From assembly GCF_009363255.1 (NCBI RefSeq), contig NZ_CP045320.1, positions 27,443 to 91,442 on the forward strand: a DNA stretch of 64,000 bases, in the 5' to 3' direction. This DNA is from Roseivivax sp. THAF197b. Lineage in GTDB: Bacteria; Pseudomonadota; Alphaproteobacteria; Rhodobacterales; Rhodobacteraceae. The notes below the pieces were generated by a model that was given only the letters and a program-made list of their open reading frames with translations, did not search any database and was not told the DNA's origin. Positions 57,833-64,000 of this stretch are shown here, piece by piece (position 1 is the first letter of the stretch; the number at the start of each line of letters is the position of its first letter). The position numbers and the translations under genes are program-made.

Positions 57833-60229
57833 TCAATGACCGTGCGCCAGTGCTCCTTTCGCCATCTGCTCGCCCACCGGTTCTCCGCCTGAAGGCCCGG
57901 CCTCAACCTGATGGCCGTTCAGGAGCCGAAGTGCGTTGGCGACCACCAGCAGAGACACGCCTACATCCGCAGCAATGGCGCCCCACATTGAGGCCATACC
58001 GAACGCGGTCAGCCCGACGAACAGCGCCTTGGTCGCCAGCGATATGCCGATATTCTGGTGGATGATCGTCATGGCACGGCGCGAATGGCCGATAAGCCAG
58101 GGTACCTTGCCGATGTCGTCGGTCATCAGCGCGATGTCGGCCGTCTCGATCGCGGCATCCGATCCGACAGCGCCCATGGCGATGGCATAATGCGCCCGCG
58201 CCATGGCCGGTGCGTCATTCACACCGTCGCCGATCATCGCCACCATGTCGTGGCTTTCGACGAGTTCCTCAATGGCCGTCACCTTGTCTTCTGGCAAAAG
58301 TTCGGCGCGCACCTCGTCGATGCCGACTTCGGCTGCCACCGCGCGCGCGGTGCGTTCGTTGTCGCCCGTCAACATCACGATGGTCTTCACACCCTGCGCA
58401 TGCAGACGCGCAACGATCCCCTTTGCATCTGGGCGGATGCGGTCGCGAAGCTCCAGTACGCCGGTCACGCCGGTCTCGTCACCCACGGCAACGAGGGTGC
58501 TCCCTGCCCCTTCGATCCGATCCCGCAGATCCGCCGGAATGGCATTGCCGAACCCCTTCTCTTCGGCGAAGCGATCCGAGCCGAGCCAGATAGCGCGCCC
58601 GTCGGCGCGTCCTTCCAGACCGCGCCCGGGCACGGTACGGGTGTCCTCTGCGGCAGACACGGAAACACCATCGGCTTCGGCGCGCGAGAGGATGGCGCGT
58701 GCCAGCGGGTGTGAAGACCGCGCCTCCAGGCTTGCTGCCAGCGCCATGAGATCGCGTGCGGAAACGCCGACCAGTGGGTGAACCGCCGCCACCTCAGGCT
58801 CGCCCATGGTGATCGTCCCGGTCTTGTCCATCGCCAGTGCCGTGGTCCGCCCCGGCGCCTCGACATAGGCGCCGCCCTTGATGAGCACCCCCGCCCGTGC
58901 CGACGCGGTCAGCGCTGCCACGATGGAGACCGGCGTAGAAATGACCAGCGCGCAAGGACATGCGATGACCAGAAGGACCAGAGCATTGTAGAACCAGTAG
59001 TCCCAGGCGCCGCCGAGCAGCAGTGGCGGCACCAGCGCGATGGCGATCGCCAAAGCCATCACGATGGGTGTGTAGATGCGCGCGAACTTGGCCACCCACT
59101 GTTCGACCGGCGCGCGGCGGGCATGGGCATCGCCCACCATGCGAATGATTTTCGCCAGCACCGTGTCCGAGGCGGCTTTGGTCGCCCGCACCGTCAGTGT
59201 GCCCTCGCCGTTGATAGTGCCGGCATAGACCTCGTCGCCGGGCTCCTTGGGCACCAGTGCGCTTTCGCCGGTAATAGGAGCCTGATCGACGGCCCCTGCC
59301 CCGTCCACGACTTCACCGTCGAGAGGGATCCGGTCGCCGCCGCGCACGATAAACCTTGCATTGACTGCCACGGCAGCGGCCGGAACGTCGGCTTCCGATC
59401 CGTCGTCGTAAAGAACCCGAGCCGTAGGCGGCGCGAGGTCGAGGAGAGATGAAACCGCGTTGCGTGCGCGACCGACACTCCAGCTCTCAAGATAGAGCGA
59501 CAAAGAGAAGAAAAACGCGACCGTCGCGGCCTCGAAGAATTCGCCGAGCCCGATGGCTCCTGCAACGGCCACCACCATCAGTAGGTTCATGTCTGGCGAA
59601 AGTCGCCGCGCCGAAGACCATGCCTTGGGCGCAACCAGCCAGACCCCAAAGAGGATCGCGACGGCGAAGATCCCTGCTTCCGCCATAGGCATAGGCACCT
59701 CGCCATGCCCCGCAAAGAGCCCGAGCGCGCCGCCCATGCCGGTCTCGACAATGTGAAAAAGGAATCCCGCCGCCCAGAAGCCGCCGCTCAACGAGGTAAA
59801 GCGCTTCTGACGTGCCAGATGCGCGGCCTGATCCTCTGCTGCGTTGTCGGCGTCCCACGGTTTTGTGCTCATGCCGGTACTCGCGACCAGTTGCGAAACC
59901 TCGTTGTCCGAAATTCCGACTGCGGTATCCAGAATCGTCATCCGACCATTGATGACATCGAACGCCAGATGCTCAGTCCCGCCGACTTTTGGACCGACCA
60001 CCCTATTCAGGATTGCCACCTCTTCGGCACAATCTAGACCGGAAACTTGAAAACTTCGCCCATTCGAGGGGATGGATTGTGCCGGTCCCGTGTTGGCTCC
60101 AGCACCGCAGCACGCAGCACCTTTTCCATGAGAGTGGGGAACTACGCTCGCATGTTTGTGATCATCACCATGATCGTGACTGCAGTCAGAGCTGTGCTTG
60201 TGGTCGTGGCGGTGGCCATTGGAAGACAT
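57833..60229 (-). CDS. zntA: P1B-type heavy-metal-exporting ATPase (ZntA/CadA/PbrA-like)
   Basis: Exports Zn2+, Cd2+ or Pb2+ from the cytoplasm with ATP, 798 residues. A His-rich N-terminus (first 35 residues) is followed by a heavy-metal-associated-like domain with a single Cys (GLDCAEEV) instead of CxxC. The transport site is the CPC of VIACPCALVIS (near 415). Phosphorylation site DKTGTITMGEP (near 465), GDGVNDAPAM (near 675) and the C-terminal AIAADVGVSLLVVANALRLL, typical of Zn/Cd types, follow. Promoter C with a MerR dyad lies upstream. ATG 60229 has CCGAGGTC nearby. Confidence 0.9.
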   Translation of the reverse strand: MSSNGHRHDHKHSSDCSHDHGDDHKHASVVPHSHGKGAACCGAGANTGPAQSIPSNGRSFQVSGLDCAEEVAILNRVVGPKVGGTEHLAFDVINGRMTILDTAVGISDNEVSQLVASTGMSTKPWDADNAAEDQAAHLARQKRFTSLSGGFWAAGFLFHIVETGMGGALGLFAGHGEVPMPMAEAGIFAVAILFGVWLVAPKAWSSARRLSPDMNLLMVVAVAGAIGLGEFFEAATVAFFFSLSLYLESWSVGRARNAVSSLLDLAPPTARVLYDDGSEADVPAAAVAVNARFIVRGGDRIPLDGEVVDGAGAVDQAPITGESALVPKEPGDEVYAGTINGEGTLTVRATKAASDTVLAKIIRMVGDAHARRAPVEQWVAKFARIYTPIVMALAIAIALVPPLLLGGAWDYWFYNALVLLVIACPCALVISTPVSIVAALTASARAGVLIKGGAYVEAPGRTTALAMDKTGTITMGEPEVAAVHPLVGVSARDLMALAASLEARSSHPLARAILSRAEADGVSVSAAEDTRTVPGRGLEGRADGRAIWLGSDRFAEEKGFGNAIPADLRDRIEGAGSTLVAVGDETGVTGVLELRDRIRPDAKGIVARLHAQGVKTIVMLTGDNERTARAVAAEVGIDEVRAELLPEDKVTAIEELVESHDMVAMIGDGVNDAPAMARAHYAIAMGAVGSDAAIETADIALMTDDIGKVPWLIGHSRRAMTIIHQNIGISLATKALFVGLTAFGMASMWGAIAADVGVSLLVVANALRLLNGHQVEAGPSGGEPVGEQMAKGALAHGH

Positions 60230-60262
60230 GGGATTGACCTCGGGATTCGTTCATTCCACATT

Positions 60263-60293
60263 GAGATAGCCCCTACAGTAACTAGAGCTTCAA
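60263..60293 (-). promoter_or_regulatory. MerR-type promoter C (P1B ATPase)
   Basis: On the minus strand: -35 TTGAAG (60288-60293), dyad CTCTAGT-T-ACTGTAG (60273-60287), -10 TATCTC (60263-60268), with a 19-bp spacer. The -35 is the same as in promoter A, and the dyad differs by only a few bases. Confidence 0.82.
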
Positions 60294-60398
60294 GAGCAAA
60301 AACAGAAACTTGGTCAAATAAGGACACAGACCTGCGGAACCTTGAAACGCGCCGCTAAGTCTGAGGACGCGGCTGACCTGCCAAAGAGTGAGATAGAT

Positions 60399-60668
60399 AT
60401 GCTTCAAAAATATGCGGTGATCATGGTTGCAACATTGGCCCTGGCTGGCTGCGCGGTGCCTTCTAAGGAAGACAACGATCCATTCAGGATCGGAAATGTT
60501 CCAGAATCTGTCGCAGCCCTCGCTGCACCCGACCAGGATCTCATCACGGCACGGCTACGTCCCGAAGATAATTGCTATTGGTATGCCCATAGTGGGCCGG
60601 TGGAAACGACCTTGGTCCCGTTGCGATCGGCAGGCGGCAATCCCATCTGCGTCGCGCGCCAATCCTGA
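60399..60668 (+). CDS. small lipoprotein, unknown
   Basis: An 89-residue lipoprotein from ATG 60399: MLQKYAVIMVATLALAGCAVPS with lipobox LAGC (Cys18). The mature part is soluble with two more cysteines (NCYWYAHSGPVE, PICVARQS). GAGTGAGA lies just upstream. An in-frame TTG at 60342 would add residues before the signal and is less likely. It is divergent from the P1B ATPase, sharing the promoter C region, and would need LspA and Lnt for maturation, both encoded in this island. Function not recognised. Confidence 0.7.
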   Translation: MLQKYAVIMVATLALAGCAVPSKEDNDPFRIGNVPESVAALAAPDQDLITARLRPEDNCYWYAHSGPVETTLVPLRSAGGNPICVARQS

Positions 60669-60707
60669 TTGACGCGTCCAAGCGTCGGATTGACGGCGCG
60701 GCTTGGG

Positions 60708-61373
60708 TCAACTCTGCGGAGTCACGCTGTCCTCGGCCGAATATAGGAACGCCGTCGAGCCAATCTCCACATTCGGATACAGATCGTTTATGTGCGCCAT
60801 GACCATCCGGACGCAACCGGAACTGGCTCGGCCGCCGATGCTTCGCGGCTGTGGTGTACCGTGGATGCGCAGATAGGTGTCTCGGTCCCCGACATAGAGA
60901 TAAAGCGCCCGTGACCCGAGCGCGTTCTCAGGTCCGGGTTCCATACCGTCAGCGATGTCGGCGTAGAGCTCCGGGTCGCGGTCAATCATGTTCTGTGTTG
61001 GCTGCCAATGCGGCCACCTGACCTTGCGCTTGATCGTGTAGACGCCTGGCTCATAAAGTTTGCCACGAGCAATCGCTACGCCATAGCGCATCGCCGTGCC
61101 GCCTTCCTCGATATGGTAAAGATAGCGCGCGACAGCATCGACATGGATGTCACCGGCCACAAGACCATCTTTAGTTATAACCCGCTGCGGCAGAAAGCGC
61201 GGGTGCAGGCCCCACGGGTTTGATGTGGCTGGGTTATAGCCCGGCGGTGTAATCTGTGCATCCCAAGCCGCCTTTTCCGCTTCAGTGGGCCAGGTGTCAG
61301 CGAGGAGCGGACTCGAGATAGACGCCGAGAACAATGCGGCAGTCGTCTGGATGAAGTGTCGTCTTGTCAGCAT
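60708..61373 (-). CDS. YkuD-domain L,D-transpeptidase-like protein with a Tat-like signal
   Basis: A 221-residue exported protein with a twin-arginine-like start (LTRRHFIQTTAALFSASISSPLLA). The YkuD domain shows YLYHIEEGGTAMRYGVAIARG, then the active-site YLRIHGTPQPRSIGGRASSGCVRM with catalytic Cys and His. It makes 3-3 cross-links or attaches proteins to peptidoglycan. Promoter D with a MerR dyad lies about 60-90 bp upstream, so a cell-wall enzyme appears to be part of the metal regulon. All expected active-site residues are present. Confidence 0.87.
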   Translation of the reverse strand: MLTRRHFIQTTAALFSASISSPLLADTWPTEAEKAAWDAQITPPGYNPATSNPWGLHPRFLPQRVITKDGLVAGDIHVDAVARYLYHIEEGGTAMRYGVAIARGKLYEPGVYTIKRKVRWPHWQPTQNMIDRDPELYADIADGMEPGPENALGSRALYLYVGDRDTYLRIHGTPQPRSIGGRASSGCVRMVMAHINDLYPNVEIGSTAFLYSAEDSVTPQS

Positions 61374-61431
61374 GTATCGTGCTCCGCGCAGTTTCTAATT
61401 TGGTGCTGGATCTGTCAGATCAATTTCTTTC

Positions 61432-61462
61432 ATGCTAAAACGTCTAGCCACTAGAGGTTCAA
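61432..61462 (-). promoter_or_regulatory. MerR-type promoter D (L,D-transpeptidase)
   Basis: On the minus strand: -35 TTGAAC (61457-61462), dyad CTCTAGT-G-GCTAGAC (61442-61456), -10 TAGCAT (61432-61437), with a 19-bp spacer. Layout and sequence match promoters A and C. Confidence 0.8.
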
Positions 61463-61575
61463 GGGTTAAATTTTCACTTAACCGCGAGAAGCAGAGAATA
61501 GAATAGCGATTTCAATGCTAGACGTTCACGCGCCAACTGGGTCAGCAAAGGGCTAAATCTGAAAAGGCTTCTCTA

Positions 61576-62643
61576 CTATATCGTTGCGCGCCACATCCGA
61601 TAGCGCCCCTGCCCGGTCACCTCACGGATCAGACCCCGCGCTTCCAACCAGCTAAGGTTACGTTGAACAGCGGCGCGGCTGGCGCCAGTCAAGATCTCGG
61701 TCATCGGTGCAGAGACGAGTGGCCACTCGATCAGTACAGCGCGAAGAGCAGGTGGCGTCTTGCCCGAGAGCGGCGCCATTTCGGTGTCTGCGCGCATAGC
61801 CCATGCCTCTATGTCGTCTAGGTGCCGCATCGCGCTCAGGGATGCTATCATCATCCCATCGAGCCAACGCGACAGACGGTCAGCGGGTGGGCCGCCAGCG
61901 CGCAGCCCCCCTGATCCGCCCATGGCCAGAGGTACAAAGACCGCCCCCCTTCCCGCACCGGCCGCAATCCTTGCGGCTGTGACTGCCGCCTCCATCCCGT
62001 CTCCGTGCTGTCCGAGACCCGCGAGGTTCCAGAGGTGGAAGCCCATGCAGGCGCGGCTGATCGGATGCAGATCGACAGCTCTCGCCATCAGATCCAGCCA
62101 CCCGCTCGCACGATTCATGAAAGGTTCGGCATCATCACCAAGGTTCTCGGGGTCGCGGCGGTCGAGAAAGGCGGAAAGGTCCACCTCGGGCCCCGGCCCG
62201 CCGCTCAAACGGCGAACTGCCCATCCGACACGCGCGAGTGCTGCGGTGTCCTCCTGAACGCCTGATAGGCGCATGGATATCCAAAGAGCAAGGCGATCCG
62301 GGCCGATACGATCACCCACAAACCAGCTGAGGTCAGCTGCCTCGATCAGTGCAAGCCTGTGTCGCCATCCTTCGGGGCCGCGCTTCAGGCGGTCGTGCAG
62401 CGCGCCGACGCGACCAGCTACACTGGCAAGACGCGCGGCGAGGCCCGCCTCTGCTTTCCGCCAGTCATCAAGGACCTCGGTTTCACGCGGTTCGGTCCGT
62501 GGTCCGGGTGGCAGATAATCCGGCTCTTCTTCCATCGGACCGGGCAGGAACCAAAGATCCTCCTCTGACGACTGTCCCACCTCTTCAGCGTCGAGGAAGA
62601 GAGCATCAAAATCATCATGTAATGTAGGCGCTTGAGGCTTCAT
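61576..62643 (-). CDS. DUF1612/HTH plasmid protein (RHE_PE00001-like)
   Basis: A 355-residue protein resembling the RHE_PE00001 family found on alphaproteobacterial plasmids. An acidic start precedes WRKAEAGLAARLASVAGRVGALHDRLKRGPEGWRHRLALIEAADLSWFVGDRIGPDRLALWISMRLSG, then a helical middle. The C-terminal winged HTH is ALIEWPLVSAPMTEILTGASRAAVQRNLSWLEARGLIREVTGQGRYRMWRA. It probably binds DNA. A perfect 9-bp-arm dyad abuts its start codon, suggesting autoregulation. Its biological role is unknown to me; linkage with plasmid recombinases is common. Confidence 0.75.
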   Translation of the reverse strand: MKPQAPTLHDDFDALFLDAEEVGQSSEEDLWFLPGPMEEEPDYLPPGPRTEPRETEVLDDWRKAEAGLAARLASVAGRVGALHDRLKRGPEGWRHRLALIEAADLSWFVGDRIGPDRLALWISMRLSGVQEDTAALARVGWAVRRLSGGPGPEVDLSAFLDRRDPENLGDDAEPFMNRASGWLDLMARAVDLHPISRACMGFHLWNLAGLGQHGDGMEAAVTAARIAAGAGRGAVFVPLAMGGSGGLRAGGPPADRLSRWLDGMMIASLSAMRHLDDIEAWAMRADTEMAPLSGKTPPALRAVLIEWPLVSAPMTEILTGASRAAVQRNLSWLEARGLIREVTGQGRYRMWRATI

Positions 62644-62645
62644 AT

Positions 62646-62669
62646 GTGCAAAATACTAGAATTTTGCAC
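62646..62669. promoter_or_regulatory. perfect dyad before the DUF1612 gene
   Basis: GTGCAAAAT-N6-ATTTTGCAC, 9-bp arms, only 2 bp upstream of the minus-strand start codon at 62643. It probably binds the HTH protein it precedes and could also affect the divergent recombinase. Confidence 0.7.
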
Positions 62670-62813
62670 TTTACTAAAGGGTTTTGTCAGAGTGCGACCA
62701 CGCTCTTTATATGGTACGCGCGGGCGATGGTCGGCGAGGGCTCTCACATCGCGCTCAGCCTATGGAAACCAAGGGCTTTCCGCTGAACCAGGCCACAGAG
62801 AGCATCCTTGCAT

Positions 62814-62862
62814 CCGTTTACAAACGGTCGTTTAGTAGCGATATCTTAAATTGCAAACGGCC
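62814..62862 (+). other. candidate recombination (res-like) site
   Basis: Directly upstream of the serine recombinase: the palindrome CCGTTT-AC-AAACGG (62814-62827), then CGTTTA at about 62829 and CAAACGG near 62854. These could be paired recombinase binding sites of one res subsite. The arrangement is suggestive, not proven. Confidence 0.4.
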
Positions 62863-62869
62863 CGATTTC

Positions 62870-63775
62870 ATGCCCCTGATAGGCTACGCCCGTGTTTCCA
62901 CAGAGGATCAGACCCCCCTGCCCCAGTCTGAGGCCCTGCAAACTGCGGGTTGCGTCGAGATCTTTGAAGAGCACGCCTCGGGCGGCAATCGCGCGCGCCC
63001 GGTGCTGGCACGCGTGCTCGAACGTGTCCAGAGCGGCGACACGCTGGTCGTTGTGCGGATCGACCGGCTTGCGCGGTCTCTGTCGCACTTATTGGAGGTG
63101 ATCGAACGTCTCGAGGCCAAGGGGGCTTTCTTTCGCTCGCTCCAAGACCCGATCGACACATCCTCACCACAGGGCAAGTTTACGCTGCAGGTTCTGGGCG
63201 CCGCGGCCGAGTTCGAACGCGCTCTGATCCGCGAACGCACCAAGGCCGGGCTTGCTTCTGCGCGGGCCAAAGGGCGCGTAGGCGGCAATCCTGGACTTCG
63301 CGTCAAAGACCCCGCCGCGCTGCGCAAGGTGCGGCTGGCGCGACAGGACGGCTACATGGAGCGCTTGAACGAGACAGCACAGGATTGGGTGCCCCATGTG
63401 CGCCGTTTGCGCCCCGATATGGCTTGGGAAGACGTGCTGCGGATCATCAATGGCCCCCTGCCCCCAGATCGCCATTGGACACAAAGCCGACTGCTCCGTG
63501 CCGTGAAGGCCTATGTCAGAGACGGGTTTCTACCAGATGCAGTGCTTGGCCGCGCCGGACGTCGCGAAACCGATGACCGCCTGCCTGCCATCGTGGCGGC
63601 CATTAAGGGTGCGGACCCCAACATCACGCTCCAGGCGATCTGTGACCGGCTGGAATCAATGCGCGAACGCACACCGCGTGGACGGGCCAAATGGCAACCG
63701 TCCTCTGTGAAGATGCTGCTGGAGCGGGCTGAACAACTTGCGTTGCTAGAAAATGACAATGCGATGAGCAAGTAG
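62870..63775 (+). CDS. serine recombinase (resolvase/invertase family)
   Basis: A 301-residue site-specific recombinase with the N-terminal catalytic domain: MPLIGYARVSTEDQ with the nucleophile Ser in YARVST, then VVVRIDRLARSLSHLLEVIERLEAKGAFFRSLQDPIDTSSPQGKF. AAEFERALIRERTKAGLASARAKGRVGG marks the domain end. A longer than usual C-terminus (about 190-301) may bind DNA. ATG 62870 starts the catalytic domain; an upstream frame to 62684 would cover the res-like site. It may resolve plasmid dimers or move a transposon; no transposase partner is in view. Confidence 0.88.
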   Translation: MPLIGYARVSTEDQTPLPQSEALQTAGCVEIFEEHASGGNRARPVLARVLERVQSGDTLVVVRIDRLARSLSHLLEVIERLEAKGAFFRSLQDPIDTSSPQGKFTLQVLGAAAEFERALIRERTKAGLASARAKGRVGGNPGLRVKDPAALRKVRLARQDGYMERLNETAQDWVPHVRRLRPDMAWEDVLRIINGPLPPDRHWTQSRLLRAVKAYVRDGFLPDAVLGRAGRRETDDRLPAIVAAIKGADPNITLQAICDRLESMRERTPRGRAKWQPSSVKMLLERAEQLALLENDNAMSK

Positions 63776-64000
63776 TTGACGTGATCGCCGCTCCGCAGCG
63801 GATTCTCATCCGGTACGTTGCCGCATTGTACGCGAAGGCCACAGGCCGAACATACTTGTGTTTCAGCTGTGCTCGCCCACTAGATGTGGAAAAACCTTGC
63901 GCGAATCCGACTCTTGCGCCAATAGTCACGGAAACGAGGCAAAAAACGTCAATTTCCGTGAACACGCCAAAGACGCGATGTCTCGGAAGCGAGAGGGCAG
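63776..64000. other. end of window, non-coding with a dyad
   Basis: About 225 bp with no convincing gene. An inverted repeat TCACGGAAA (63926-63934) and TTTCCGTGA (63953-63961), 9-bp arms with an 18-bp spacer, lies near the edge. Such dyads occur near plasmid partition or replication loci; none can be confirmed here. ATG 63974 or a nearby start might begin a gene that continues outside. Confidence 0.35.

Noticed and set aside
1..64000. CRISPR arrays, tRNA, rRNA or a complete replication gene.
   Set aside because: No regular short repeats with spacers, no cloverleaf seen by eye, and no RepA/RepB/RepC, DnaA-like or ParA/ParB protein in any frame.

Overview
The window looks like part of a conjugative plasmid, or a plasmid-like accessory region, from an alphaproteobacterium of the Rhodobacteraceae (Roseobacter group). 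The basis is high-GC coding sequence, a VirD2/VirD4 relaxase and coupling protein with a VirB-type secretion operon, a DUF1612-type (RHE_PE00001-like) plasmid protein, an IS91-family element, and tightly overlapped operons. No rRNA, tRNA, CRISPR array or complete replication gene was seen. Family assignments come from reading motifs, not from database searches.

Layout: (1) 1-4322, relaxase (5' end outside the window) and VirD4 coupling protein, plus strand. (2) 4323-8242, an IS91-like element (tyrosine recombinase plus HUH transposase), then two gene remnants, a D-amino-acid-oxidase-type C-terminus and a GlxA-type regulator C-terminus, truncated head to head at one junction. (3) 8608-26813, a benzoate island: catB, benABCD, a five-gene branched-chain-amino-acid-type ABC importer, a LysR regulator, an intradiol (catechol) dioxygenase, an alpha/beta hydrolase, benE, an IclR regulator and pcaIJF. 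It covers benzoate to acetyl-CoA plus succinyl-CoA, except that no muconolactone isomerase (catC) is visible. (4) 27150-38815, a minus-strand virB operon (unknown gene, virB1-like, B2, B3, B4, small VirB7-like lipoprotein, a VirB1/VirB5 chimera, B5, B8, B9, B10, B11, DUF4177, an exported protein, B6). Small exported and regulatory genes follow up to 40918.

(5) 41220-61373 is a metal and envelope-stress island. A ZntR/PbrR-like MerR regulator sits among a CDF exporter, a truncated CDF-like protein, a transglutaminase-like protein and a STAS/SEC14-like protein. A ten-gene operon follows (sco, dsbB, dsbA, PCuAC, sco, M23 peptidase, DUF411, ZIP, lspA, lnt, plus a tiny membrane protein), then a P1B ATPase and two YkuD L,D-transpeptidases. 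Near-identical MerR-type promoters (TTGAAS, 15-bp dyad, 19-bp spacer) precede four of these units, which suggests one regulon joining metal efflux to envelope remodelling. Inside the island, an MntR/DtxR-type regulator is divergent from a di-heme peroxidase and a phosphonate-type ABC transporter, with a perfect DtxR-like operator in the promoter. (6) 61576-63775, a DUF1612/HTH plasmid protein and a serine recombinase; the last bases carry a dyad that might belong to a replication or partition region beyond the edge.

The most unusual signals are: two ~100-bp nested-palindrome elements inserted directly after the start codons of virB2 and virB9 and left readable in different frames; the MerR-box regulon; and the metal-regulated di-heme cytochrome plus PhnCDE-like cassette.
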